64,000 bases of DNA from Muribaculaceae bacterium (lineage in GTDB: Bacteria > Bacteroidota > Bacteroidia > Bacteroidales > Muribaculaceae), in the NCBI GenBank assembly GCA_022510385.1, contig JAFLTQ010000002.1, positions 146,658 through 210,657 on the forward strand, given 5' to 3'. The notes under the pieces are model-generated. The model was not told where the DNA came from. It ran no database searches and saw nothing but the letters and a program-made list of their open reading frames with translations. A program made the position numbers and the translations under genes. Positions 34,967 through 44,699 of the stretch are shown piece after piece; position 1 is the stretch's first letter; each line of letters starts with the position of its first letter.

Positions 34967-37527
34967 GGAAAAGGAATTTATTGGGTTTAATTTTAATTTC
35001 AATTGCAGGTCTCAATTCGATAAATGCATTTGCAGACTGTGATTGTCATCCGCTTTATAAAGATTCATCAGCACCCATGCACGATAGAATCATGGATCTT
35101 TTATCCCGGATGACTGTGGAAGAAAAAATTTCATTAATGACTAATAATGCACCGGCGATTCCTCGACTTGATATAGATAAATATAATCATGGCAACGAGG
35201 CTTTACATGGAATTGTAAGGCCCGGGAAATTTACAGTTTTTCCACAAGCCATAGCTTTGGCCGCCACTTGGAATCCTGATCTTATCCATCAGGTTGCTAC
35301 CTCTATTTCAGATGAAGCAAGAGGAAAATGGGCAGAGCTCGAATTAGGTAAGAAACAGAACCAGGGATCGAGTGATCTTTTGTCTTTTTGGTCGCCGACA
35401 GTAAATATGGCAAGAGATCCGAGATGGGGTCGAACTCCGGAAACCTATGGAGAAGATCCATTCCTTACCGGTAGTATTGGTGTCGCTTTTGTAAAAGGGA
35501 TTCAGGGTGACCATGAGAAATACCTGAAAGCTACGGCGTGTCCGAAACATTTCGCTGCCAATAATGAGGAGCATAACAGGTCGCGATGTAATGCAATTAT
35601 TTCGGAAAGAGATTTAAGGGAATATTATCTGCCGGCATTCGAGAAGTGTATTGTTGATGGGAAAGCTCAGTCAATCATGACAGCTTACAATGCAATTAAC
35701 GGTGTTCCGTGTGTCGTTAATAACTATCTGACTCAAAAAGTGCTTCGAGACGATTGGGGATTTCAAGGATATATCGTTTCAGATTGTAGTGCCCCTCTAT
35801 GGATGGTGACCGACCACAAATATGTTAGAGATCTGGAAACAGCAGCCGTCTTAATGATGAAAGCCGGATTGGATATCGAATGTGCTCACGATGTTTATTG
35901 TGAACCTCTGTTAAATGCCTACAAGAATTATAGGGTGACTGATGCTGAGATAGATTCTGTTGCTTATCATATTTTAAGAGGGAGAATGTTGTTAGGTCTT
36001 TTTGATGATCCGAAAGATAATCCCTATAATTTTATCAGTCCGGATAAAGTTGGATGTCCCGAACATCAGCAACTGGCTTTAGAGACTGCACGTCAAAGTA
36101 TCGTACTTCTTAAGAATGATAAAAATACTCTTCCGATAAAAACAAATAAGATAAAATCAATTGCTGTAGTGGGTCCGAATGCCGACACTTATGAGTTTGG
36201 TGATTATAGTGGTTCCCCCGTTAATGCTCCTGTAAACGTTCTGGATGGGATACGTGCTCACGCAGGCAGTAATGTCAAAATAGTTCATGCACCATGGATT
36301 TCAAGCGCTGTGGGTAACGAACCGATTCATAAAAGTTTTTTACCCAAAGGTGTTAAAGCTGAATATTTCAACAATCCTGATCTTGAAGGAACACCGAATG
36401 TTCGTATAGAAGAGGAAATTTATTATGACCCGGCCAATCGTCCACCGGATCCTTTTCTTCCTGTTGGCCCTATGTCGGCAAGATGGTCGGGTGAACTGGC
36501 GCCAACAGTAAGCGGGAATTATACTCTTAATATGAGGTCGGATGATGGTTGCAGAGTTTATGTAGATGGAAAATTAATAATTGATGCTTGGACTTCTCAT
36601 CCCGTTGAAGACAATAAGGCTGTTGTAGAACTTGAGGGAGGTAAAGTTTATGACCTCGTTGTGGAATATTTTGATGGAGGTGGAGATTGTTTCGGTCGTA
36701 TGTATTGGACAGCACCTGATATAGATTCTCGTGATAGGATAGAATTGTTTGGAGAGGCAGGTAAAGCGGCGTCTGAATGTGATATGGTTGTGGCAGTTCT
36801 TGGTATTGACAAATCCATCGAAAGAGAGGGACAAGACAGATATACAATCGAATTGCCGGCTGATCAGCAGGAATTTATCAGAGAGATTTATAAAATAAAC
36901 CCCAATACGGTGGTAGTGCTTGTAGCGGGCAGTTCATTAGCTATTAATTGGATAGATCAAAACATTCCTGCAATTGTAGATGCATGGTATCCAGGTGAAC
37001 AAGGTGGGAATGCTATTGCAGAAGTGCTTTTCGGTGAATACAATCCCGGAGGAAGGCTCCCGCTGACTTTCTATAATTCACTTGAGGAATTACCTGCCTT
37101 TGATGATTACAGTGTCAAAGGGCGGACTTATCAATACTTTACAGGCACGCCTCTTTATGATTTCGGATATGGTTTAAGTTATACCAATTTTAAGTATAAA
37201 GACCTGAAAGTTGAGGATAAAGGTGATGATCTGGAAGTGACCTTCACAGTACAGAACACCGGGAAATATGATGGAGATGAAGTCTCTCAAGTATATGTGG
37301 CTTATCCTGAGACCGGCACATATATGCCTATAAAACAATTACGTGGATTTGAGAGAGTCAATATTCCGAAAGGGAAAAAGGAAGTGGTTTCCATTGTAAT
37401 ACCCAAGAAGGATTTGAGATATTGGAATGAAGAATATCATCAGTTTGTAACCCCAAAGGGTAAATATCGGATAATGGTCGGTTCCTCTTCGAAGGATATA
37501 CATCTTAACCAAGAGATAAGTATATAA
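34960..37527 (+). CDS. Glycoside hydrolase family 3 enzyme with PA14 insertion
   Basis: This 855-residue exported protein has the GH3 N-terminal barrel (GNEALHGIVRPGKFTVFPQ, KHFAANNEEHNRSRCNA) with nucleophile D275 in YIVSDCSA, then the alpha/beta sandwich domain from ARQSIVLLKNDKNTLP. Inserted at residues ~457-597 is a PA14 beta-barrel (VKAEYFNNPDLEG, YTLNMRSDDGCRVYVDGKLI), a module that often shapes the active site for branched or larger substrates. The C-terminal fibronectin-like domain ends with KYRIMVGSSSKDIHLNQE. GH3s with PA14 are mostly beta-glucosidases or beta-xylosidases. It is the last gene before a strong hairpin. Confidence 0.94.
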   Translation: MLRKRNLLGLILISIAGLNSINAFADCDCHPLYKDSSAPMHDRIMDLLSRMTVEEKISLMTNNAPAIPRLDIDKYNHGNEALHGIVRPGKFTVFPQAIALAATWNPDLIHQVATSISDEARGKWAELELGKKQNQGSSDLLSFWSPTVNMARDPRWGRTPETYGEDPFLTGSIGVAFVKGIQGDHEKYLKATACPKHFAANNEEHNRSRCNAIISERDLREYYLPAFEKCIVDGKAQSIMTAYNAINGVPCVVNNYLTQKVLRDDWGFQGYIVSDCSAPLWMVTDHKYVRDLETAAVLMMKAGLDIECAHDVYCEPLLNAYKNYRVTDAEIDSVAYHILRGRMLLGLFDDPKDNPYNFISPDKVGCPEHQQLALETARQSIVLLKNDKNTLPIKTNKIKSIAVVGPNADTYEFGDYSGSPVNAPVNVLDGIRAHAGSNVKIVHAPWISSAVGNEPIHKSFLPKGVKAEYFNNPDLEGTPNVRIEEEIYYDPANRPPDPFLPVGPMSARWSGELAPTVSGNYTLNMRSDDGCRVYVDGKLIIDAWTSHPVEDNKAVVELEGGKVYDLVVEYFDGGGDCFGRMYWTAPDIDSRDRIELFGEAGKAASECDMVVAVLGIDKSIEREGQDRYTIELPADQQEFIREIYKINPNTVVVLVAGSSLAINWIDQNIPAIVDAWYPGEQGGNAIAEVLFGEYNPGGRLPLTFYNSLEELPAFDDYSVKGRTYQYFTGTPLYDFGYGLSYTNFKYKDLKVEDKGDDLEVTFTVQNTGKYDGDEVSQVYVAYPETGTYMPIKQLRGFERVNIPKGKKEVVSIVIPKKDLRYWNEEYHQFVTPKGKYRIMVGSSSKDIHLNQEISI

Positions 37528-37572
37528 TGCTTGAAAGAACATCAGGGTTATCTTATTTTTATTATTATGTAT

Positions 37573-37607
37573 CTTCTCTGTCTGCTATGTTTATGCAGAC
37601 AGAGAAG
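37573..37607 (+). terminator. Strong hairpin between GH3 and GH38 genes
   Basis: CTTCTCTGTCTGC at 37573-37585 and its perfect complement GCAGACAGAGAAG at 37595-37607 form a 13-bp stem with a 9-base loop. It lies 45 bases after the GH3 stop and is followed by TTATGCTTCATT, only moderately T-rich. It could end the SusCD transcript, attenuate it, or stabilise the upstream mRNA. The 144-base gap holds no other feature I can support and no clear -7 box for GH38. Confidence 0.7.
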
Positions 37608-37671
37608 TTATGCTTCATTAGAGAGGCTTAAGACAGCAAACCTTTTAGTCAAAGCAATTTGAAAAACTAAA

Positions 37672-40600
37672 ATGATAAAATCACATTTTTTTAAAAAATT
37701 ATTGTCAACAGGAACTGCTTTGTTGATAACATTTCTTGCATTTTCAGAAGAAAAGGTTTACTGTGTTTCTAACGCTCATTTTGACACACAATGGAATTGG
37801 ACCGTCAGGACTTCAATCAAGGAATATCTCGCAAATACCTTAAGAAGAAATATATGGCTTCTTGAGAATTATCCTGACTATTTGTTCAATTTTGAAGGCG
37901 GAATCAAGTATGCCTGGATGAAGGAATATTATCCGGAGGAATATGAAAAAATCAAAGAATATATAAAAAATGGCAGATGGCATGTGAGTGGTGCTTCCTG
38001 GGATGCCAATGACACAAATATTCCTTCTCCGGAGTCGCAATTAAGAAATATTTTATATGGTCAGAAGTATTATATGGATGAATTCGGAGTGAAGTCTGAT
38101 GACATTTTTCTCCCGGATTGCTTCGGATTTAGCTACACCTTACCTTCTATCGCATCTCATGCCGGTCTTATAGGATTTTCAACTCAGAAGTTACAATGGC
38201 GTAACAATCCCTTTTATGAAGATGGCAGTAAAGTGCCCTTTAATATAGGGCTTTGGAAGGGTATAGATGGATCGGTATTGATGAGTTGTCTTAATGCAGG
38301 AGACTATACGCGTAAATTTGATGGCAGACCTGTGACTTCCAACAAGGATGTAATGGATTTAGTTGAAAAGTCTCCCAATAAAAACGCGTTCATGTATTAT
38401 GGAGTAGGTGACAGAGGAGGCTCACCTACTATAAAATCCGTTATTTCTGTCACCTCCCCGGATAATGAAATAAGGGTGATACCGGCTACCTCCTCTCAAA
38501 TGTTTTCAGATTATCTGCCTTTTGACAAACATCCTGAATTACCTGTCTATGAGGGAGAATTGCTTATGGATGTTCATGGGACCGGATGTTACACTTCTCA
38601 GGCAGCAATGAAAGCCTTGAATAGAAAAAATGAAACATTGGCTGATGCTGCCGAAAGAATAAGTGTAATGGCTAATTATCTAACAGGTCATCCTTATCCT
38701 AAAGAGGAATTGGAAACAGAATGGAAAAGATTCATCTGGCATCAATTTCATGATGACTTGACCGGAACAAGTATTCCGGAAGCTTATACATTTTCTTGGA
38801 ATGATGAGTTGATCGCTCAAAACAAGTTTCTTGATCTTATTGATGGAGCCGCTTCTGCAATTTCCAAAGTCCTTGACACAAGAGTAAAGGGCACTCCTAT
38901 TATGGTATATAATCCTGTCGCTAAAGAACGAAGTGAAAGTGTTACAGTGGAAATTCCTGTCAATACACAACCTTTGTCTGTTTCAGTGAAAGACCCTCAA
39001 GGGAAAAAGCTGTCTGCTCAGATCAATAAAGTTGAAAACGGGGTGGCCTCCGTTACATTTAACCCTCAGGTTCCTCCTCTGAGTGTATCTGTTTTTGATG
39101 TGCAATTTTCAAATAAAAAAGAGAGTGAAAAATCTTCTTTTATAGTGACAGACAAATCTATCGAAAATAATATTTATAGGATAACCTTAGATGATAATGG
39201 AGACATTTCTTCCATTTTTGACAAGCGGAATTCCAAAGAACTTGTTGACGGTTCCTTCGGTCTTGTACTTTTTGATAATAATGAATCATATTGGTGGCCG
39301 GCATGGGAAATCCATAAATCTGTTTTGGATCAGAAACCGAGAAATGTTGATAAAAATGTAAAAACTTCAATTGAAAATATAGGAGATGCATCTGCGACTC
39401 TAAAAATAAGTCGCAGTGACGGTGATTCTGAATTCATTCAGTATCTCACTTTATACAATGGAGGTGAAGATGATCGTATTGATGTGGATTGCGTGATCGA
39501 CTGGCATTCTCCGGCTACCTTGCTTAAGGCTCAATTCAATACTACAGTGAATTCTGCTGAAGCAACCTATGATCTTGGGTTGGGGCAAGTGAAACGGGGG
39601 AATAATACCACAACGGCTTATGAAGTGCCGGCACAATATTGGGCGGATTTAAGTGATGACAATTATGGAGTCACTATTTTAACTGACAGTAAATATGGGT
39701 GGGATAAACCCTCCGACAATCAATTGAGGTTAACACTGCTCCATACACCTTCTACGGGGTATGAGGGTTTCAATTATCAGTCATCTCAGGATCTCGGTCA
39801 TCATAGATTCAAATACTCAATTATCGGCCATCCGGGAAATCTTGATTCTCCCTCTGCCGTCTTTGCTGCAGAAAAGATGAATAATCCTTTGATAGCATAT
39901 ATTCTACCGAAACATAAGGGTCATTTAGGGAAGGAATTTTCATTTATTGATATCTCCGGCAAGGATTATCCATTACTCAAGGCTCTTAAAATGGCTGAAT
40001 CAGGAGATAAGATTGTAATGCGTCTTTATAATATTTCCGGAGAAGCACAAGAAAAGGCTAACCTGAGATTCCCGGCAGATATTACAAGTGCCCAAAATTT
40101 AAACGGTATTGAGGAAACAGTGTCGCCTCTTGAAATTCAAGGCAACACTCTGCCGGTTGAAATAGCCAACTTTTCTATAGCCACATATGGGCTGAATTTA
40201 GATAGCAAAGAAAGTAAACAATATAAAGAAATATTGATGGATCTCCCCTACAACCAATTGGCATTCACGAAAAATCACTTTACAAATGATGGGGATTTTA
40301 ACAATCAGGGTCTTTCTTATGCACAGGAAATTGTCCCTGACACAGTGAAATCGAATGGCATAAGATTCAAAATTTCTAAGGATGTAAACCGTAATCATGT
40401 GTTGGTATGCAAGGGTGACACTATAAATTTACCGGCTTCCAATGAAGAGCGCACCCTTTATCTGCTTGCCTCGTGTAAAGATAATGACACCGAAAATATT
40501 AATATCAGGGTAAATAACAGGGTGGTAAATTTAGATGTGCCATCATTCAGAGGAAAATACGGACAATGGGGATGGGAAGGATTTTCAGAATCATCACTGA

Positions 40601-40830
40601 GAGAACAACCTCTTGCTTATGTTGGCACCCATACACATTCGGCAGAGCAGGGAGACATCCCTTATGAATTAAATTATATCTACCGCTACCAAGTGGAAAT
40701 TCCTAAAGATAATGTAGAGATAATTTTGCCGGAGAATGACCGGGTGGCAATTTTTGCACTGACAGTTTCTGAAAATAATATTCAGGAAGCAAAAAGAGTG
40801 ACCGATCCTCGCTATGTGCCCGGTAAATAA
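37672..40830 (+). CDS. Glycoside hydrolase family 38 alpha-mannosidase
   Basis: This 1052-residue exported protein has a signal peptide ending near FLAFSEE. The N-terminal catalytic domain opens with VSNAHFDTQWNW (zinc ligands H36, D38). The nucleophile is D149 in LPDCFGFSYTLPS, and WHQFHDDLTGTSIPEAY supplies H357 and H360. The linker three-helix bundle and C-terminal beta-domains follow, and the protein ends in an extra ~200-residue beta-rich region that opens near MDLPYNQLAFTKNHF, longer than in typical bacterial GH38s. GH38 enzymes are zinc-dependent retaining alpha-mannosidases. With three GH92s this makes alpha-mannose a main component of the target. It starts after the hairpin and is 38 bases before the GH43-CBM6 start. 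Confidence 0.95.
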   Translation: MIKSHFFKKLLSTGTALLITFLAFSEEKVYCVSNAHFDTQWNWTVRTSIKEYLANTLRRNIWLLENYPDYLFNFEGGIKYAWMKEYYPEEYEKIKEYIKNGRWHVSGASWDANDTNIPSPESQLRNILYGQKYYMDEFGVKSDDIFLPDCFGFSYTLPSIASHAGLIGFSTQKLQWRNNPFYEDGSKVPFNIGLWKGIDGSVLMSCLNAGDYTRKFDGRPVTSNKDVMDLVEKSPNKNAFMYYGVGDRGGSPTIKSVISVTSPDNEIRVIPATSSQMFSDYLPFDKHPELPVYEGELLMDVHGTGCYTSQAAMKALNRKNETLADAAERISVMANYLTGHPYPKEELETEWKRFIWHQFHDDLTGTSIPEAYTFSWNDELIAQNKFLDLIDGAASAISKVLDTRVKGTPIMVYNPVAKERSESVTVEIPVNTQPLSVSVKDPQGKKLSAQINKVENGVASVTFNPQVPPLSVSVFDVQFSNKKESEKSSFIVTDKSIENNIYRITLDDNGDISSIFDKRNSKELVDGSFGLVLFDNNESYWWPAWEIHKSVLDQKPRNVDKNVKTSIENIGDASATLKISRSDGDSEFIQYLTLYNGGEDDRIDVDCVIDWHSPATLLKAQFNTTVNSAEATYDLGLGQVKRGNNTTTAYEVPAQYWADLSDDNYGVTILTDSKYGWDKPSDNQLRLTLLHTPSTGYEGFNYQSSQDLGHHRFKYSIIGHPGNLDSPSAVFAAEKMNNPLIAYILPKHKGHLGKEFSFIDISGKDYPLLKALKMAESGDKIVMRLYNISGEAQEKANLRFPADITSAQNLNGIEETVSPLEIQGNTLPVEIANFSIATYGLNLDSKESKQYKEILMDLPYNQLAFTKNHFTNDGDFNNQGLSYAQEIVPDTVKSNGIRFKISKDVNRNHVLVCKGDTINLPASNEERTLYLLASCKDNDTENINIRVNNRVVNLDVPSFRGKYGQWGWEGFSESSLREQPLAYVGTHTHSAEQGDIPYELNYIYRYQVEIPKDNVEIILPENDRVAIFALTVSENNIQEAKRVTDPRYVPGK

Positions 40831-40867
40831 AATAGAAAATTGTATATTTATTATTAAATCTAAAATA

Positions 40868-42325
40868 ATGAAGAAAATATTGATAGGCGTATTGGCTCTT
40901 TCATTTTGCAGTCTCACCAACGCAGAGATAAGAAGTAAAGGGAATTTTAATTATCCGGTTACGAAGAGAATGACCAATCCCCTATTCGTGGAATTTGATT
41001 CCCCGATGTTTGAAAGCGACAGCATTGGGCCACTTTATACAGCTGATGCCTCTGCTCATGTATGGGAAGATGGAAGGCTTTACGTGTATGCAAGCCATGA
41101 TATGGAACCGGCTCAGGGATGTGACAGAATGGATCGATATCATGTTTTTTCTACAGATGATATGTTAAATTGGACTGATCACGGTGAAATTCTAAATGCT
41201 TCTCAAGTGGAATGGGGTTGCCCTCAAGGAGGTTTTATGTGGGCTCCGGATTGTGCATATAAAAATGGGAAATACTATTTTTATTTTCCACATCCGGATG
41301 ATGAAGCCTGGTGGCACACCTGGCAAACCGGTATTGCCGTAAGTGACTATCCTGATAGAGATTTTAAAGTTATTGGTTTTCTTGAGGGAGCTCCACGCGA
41401 AATAGATCCGTGTGTGTTTATTGACGATGATGGACAAGCCTATTTCTATAATGGCGGTGGAGGCCGTTGTTTCGGCGGAAAACTTAAAGAGAATATGATT
41501 GAGCTTGACGGAGAGATGGTGCAGATGGAAGGACTTGAAGATTTTCATGAAGGCACATGGATACATAAATATAATGGTAAATATTATCTGTCACATGCAG
41601 ATAATCATCCCGGTGCTGACGGCAACAGGCTTAGTTATGCGGTAAGTGACTCTCCTTTAGGCCCATGGAAGGATATGGGTGTTTATGTTTTCCCGACGGG
41701 ATGCGGCACAGATCATGGCTCAATTGTGGAATATAAAGGTCAATGGTATGCCTTCTATCATAATTGCGACTATTCCGGCGACTGGGGTTTACGTTCCGTG
41801 TGTGTCGATCCATTGACTATTAAAGAAGATGGCTCGATAGAGGTAGTTAAAAATTGGGGCGATCCATATAAGAAACCTTTTATCGTAAATAACGAAGAGG
41901 TGATTGTTGAAGCTGAAAATTACAACACCGGCGGAAATCACAGGGGCTTTCATAAGAGAGGCTTTGATAAAATAGCAAATAAAAATTATAGAAAAGACAA
42001 TATCGGAATCAGAAAAGACAAAAAAATCGGTAATTATGTTGAAAGCTTATCCAAAGGGGAATGGATGCGCTATTCTTCAGAGGTGAAAACACCGGGGAAA
42101 TATCGGTTGGCTGTAAGGATGAAAAATGGAAATCCGGATTCACGATTTCATGTAAGTATCAATGGTATTGATCAAACCGGCAGTATGGCTCCTGACGCTA
42201 ATGGAGAATGGACATTGGTAAATGTAGCTGATATTGAATTTCAGCCTGATTCTCGGTATTTGGATTTTCGTGTTGAAAACGGAGAAATGGATATTGATAA
42301 ATTTATAATTAGTCCCATTAATTAA
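40868..42325 (+). CDS. GH43 enzyme with C-terminal CBM6
   Basis: The ATG at 40868 gives the signal peptide MKKILIGVLALSFCSLTNA and 485 residues; an in-frame upstream ATG lies inside the GH38 gene and adds non-signal residues. The GH43 propeller has the expected three acids: D60 in YTADASAHVW, D180 in REIDPCVF and E228 in FHEGTWIHKY. A CBM6 beta-sandwich fills ~residues 355-485, from VEAENYNTGGNHRGFH to YLDFRVENGEMDIDKFIIS. The family arrangement is common among arabinofuranosidases, xylosidases and relatives. Given the locus I infer removal of an arabinosyl or galactosyl decoration, but the substrate is open. Confidence 0.9.
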   Translation: MKKILIGVLALSFCSLTNAEIRSKGNFNYPVTKRMTNPLFVEFDSPMFESDSIGPLYTADASAHVWEDGRLYVYASHDMEPAQGCDRMDRYHVFSTDDMLNWTDHGEILNASQVEWGCPQGGFMWAPDCAYKNGKYYFYFPHPDDEAWWHTWQTGIAVSDYPDRDFKVIGFLEGAPREIDPCVFIDDDGQAYFYNGGGGRCFGGKLKENMIELDGEMVQMEGLEDFHEGTWIHKYNGKYYLSHADNHPGADGNRLSYAVSDSPLGPWKDMGVYVFPTGCGTDHGSIVEYKGQWYAFYHNCDYSGDWGLRSVCVDPLTIKEDGSIEVVKNWGDPYKKPFIVNNEEVIVEAENYNTGGNHRGFHKRGFDKIANKNYRKDNIGIRKDKKIGNYVESLSKGEWMRYSSEVKTPGKYRLAVRMKNGNPDSRFHVSINGIDQTGSMAPDANGEWTLVNVADIEFQPDSRYLDFRVENGEMDIDKFIISPIN

Positions 42326-42368
42326 ATTTTTTATTCTTAAAAAGTTTTGGTGATTCTGATTTCTGTAT

Positions 42369-44684
42369 ATGAGTTCTTATATTTTTAAATTTATAGTAGT
42401 CTTTATTTTCATATTTGTTGAGTTCACAGAAATATTCGCTAAAATTCCAATTCAACCTGTGGACTTTGTAAATCCCCTTGTGGGAACTCAATCAAAACAC
42501 TCTTTATCCACCGGCAACACTTATCCTGCTATCGCCCTTCCATGGGGTATGAATTTTTGGACACCTCAGACAGGAAAGATGGGCGACGGCTGGACTTATA
42601 CTTATGATGCAGATAAAATCAGAGGTTTCAAACAGACACATCAGCCAAGTCCCTGGATCAATGATTACGGACAATTTGCCATTATGCCCGTCTCAGGATC
42701 TGCTATTTTTAATGAGGATGATAGGGCAAGCTGGTTTTCTCATAAGGCTGAAGAGGCAAAGCCTTACTATTACAAAGTCTATTTAGCAGATCATGACATT
42801 ACCACTGAAATAGTTCCTACAGAGAGGGCAGCAATGTTCAGATTCACCTTTCCCGAAACGAATGATGCTTTTGTGGTAGTTGATGCTTTTGATAATGGTT
42901 CAAGTATCACCGTGATTCCGGAGGAAAATAAAATAGTGGGTTACACTACTAAAAATTCCGGCGGGGTGCCCGATAATTTCAAGAATTATTTTGTGATTGA
43001 ATTTGACAAACCATTTACATATTCTGCTACAGTTGATAATGGAGTCATTGACACATCCAAATTGTCTTCCACAACAAACCATGCCGGCGCAATAATTGGT
43101 TTTAAGACAAAAAGAGGTGAGCAAGTGCATGCAAAAGTTGCTTCTTCTTTCATTGATAGAGACCAGGCTGAAAGAAATCTAAAGGAATTGGGATCAAAAA
43201 CTTTCGATGAAATTAAACAGGAGGGTCGAGACAGATGGAATGAGGTGTTAGGCAAAATAGAAATAGAAGATGAAGATATAGATAATAAGCGCACTTTCTA
43301 CTCCTGTCTTTATCGTTCAGTGCTCTTTCCTCGATCCTTTTATGAATTTGATGATCAGGGACAACCTCTTCACTATAGTCCTTACAATGGTCAGGTTCTT
43401 CCGGGTTATATGTTTACGGATACAGGTTTCTGGGATACGTTCCGTTCATTATTCCCTCTTTTGAACCTTATTTACCCTTCAATTAATGAAAAAATACAGT
43501 CCGGTTTGGCTAACAGTTATCGTGAGAGCGGTTTCCTTCCCGAATGGGCAAGCCCCGGACATCGCAGTTGCATGGTGGGTAACAATTCAGCTTCTGTTGT
43601 CGCTGATGCTTATCTCAAGGGTATTGATTGTGGAGAAATTGATCTTCTTTGGGAGGCAGTAGTGCATGGGGCAAATAATGTACATCCCAATGTGCCATCC
43701 ACCGGACGATTAGGCCATGAGTATTATAATAAGTTAGGGTATGTCCCTTATGACGTAAATATAAATGAAAATGCAGCCCGAACTCTTGAATATGCTTACG
43801 ACGATTGGTGTATATATAAGTTGGGTCAAAAATTAGGGAAATCGGAAAAAGAACTTGATCCATTTAGAACCCGGGCACTAAACTATAAAAATCTTTATGA
43901 TCCTGAGCATAAGTTGATGCGTGGTAAAAATCATGATGGCTCTTTCCAGGCACCTTTTAACCCGCTAAAATGGGGCGATGCTTTCACGGAAGGTAACAGT
44001 TGGCATTACACTTGGTCTGTTTTCCACGATCCTCAGGGTCTTATTAATCTGATGGGTGGTAAAGACAATTTCAATGAAATGCTTGACTCTGTTTTTATTC
44101 TTCCTCCCATATTTGATGAAAGTTACTATAATAGCGTGATTCATGAAATACGCGAAATGCAGATTATGAATATGGGTAATTATGCGCATGGCAATCAGCC
44201 AATTCAGCATATGATTTATCTCTATGATTGGTCGGGTCAGCCTTGGAAAACACAAGACCGGGTAAGGGAAACCATGGATAAACTTTATAATGCTAATCCG
44301 GATGGTTATTGTGGTGATGAAGATAATGGGCAGACCTCCGCATGGTATGTCTTTTCTGCTTTAGGCTTTTATCCGGTTTGTCCCGGAAGTAACCAATATG
44401 CAATTGGTTCTCCCCTTTTCAAAAAAGCTGTACTTCATCTTGAAAACAGTAATGATGTTGAAATATATGCCCCTTTAAATAATTATGATACCCGATATGT
44501 ATCGGAATTAAAATTAGATGATAAGGTTTATCCTCTCAATTACTTAACCCATGAGCAACTTGTTAATGGAGTAAAAATAGAATATAAAATGGATAAGGAA
44601 CCGAACTTGGAAAGGGGGACTTCAATAGATTCGGCACCATATTCCTTTTCGAGAGAAATATCGAGAAACAAAAAGTCTAAGTGA
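42369..44684 (+). CDS. Glycoside hydrolase family 92 alpha-mannosidase (third)
   Basis: This 771-residue exported protein has a long hydrophobic N-terminus ending near TEIFAKIP. It is a canonical GH92: VDFVNPLVGTQSKHSLSTGN, WNEVLGKIEIED, DTGFWDTFRSLFPLLNL, the general-acid region FTEGNSWHYTW (E541) and the calcium/base loop GDEDNGQTSAWYVFSALGFYPV (D650, D652). It is the most consensus-like of the three GH92s and resembles the group that trims terminal alpha-1,2/1,3-mannose, although linkage cannot be read securely. It lies 15 bases before the EEP-fold gene, so the two are likely co-expressed. Confidence 0.95.
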   Translation: MSSYIFKFIVVFIFIFVEFTEIFAKIPIQPVDFVNPLVGTQSKHSLSTGNTYPAIALPWGMNFWTPQTGKMGDGWTYTYDADKIRGFKQTHQPSPWINDYGQFAIMPVSGSAIFNEDDRASWFSHKAEEAKPYYYKVYLADHDITTEIVPTERAAMFRFTFPETNDAFVVVDAFDNGSSITVIPEENKIVGYTTKNSGGVPDNFKNYFVIEFDKPFTYSATVDNGVIDTSKLSSTTNHAGAIIGFKTKRGEQVHAKVASSFIDRDQAERNLKELGSKTFDEIKQEGRDRWNEVLGKIEIEDEDIDNKRTFYSCLYRSVLFPRSFYEFDDQGQPLHYSPYNGQVLPGYMFTDTGFWDTFRSLFPLLNLIYPSINEKIQSGLANSYRESGFLPEWASPGHRSCMVGNNSASVVADAYLKGIDCGEIDLLWEAVVHGANNVHPNVPSTGRLGHEYYNKLGYVPYDVNINENAARTLEYAYDDWCIYKLGQKLGKSEKELDPFRTRALNYKNLYDPEHKLMRGKNHDGSFQAPFNPLKWGDAFTEGNSWHYTWSVFHDPQGLINLMGGKDNFNEMLDSVFILPPIFDESYYNSVIHEIREMQIMNMGNYAHGNQPIQHMIYLYDWSGQPWKTQDRVRETMDKLYNANPDGYCGDEDNGQTSAWYVFSALGFYPVCPGSNQYAIGSPLFKKAVLHLENSNDVEIYAPLNNYDTRYVSELKLDDKVYPLNYLTHEQLVNGVKIEYKMDKEPNLERGTSIDSAPYSFSREISRNKKSK

Positions 44685-44699
44685 TTTCTAAATAACTTT

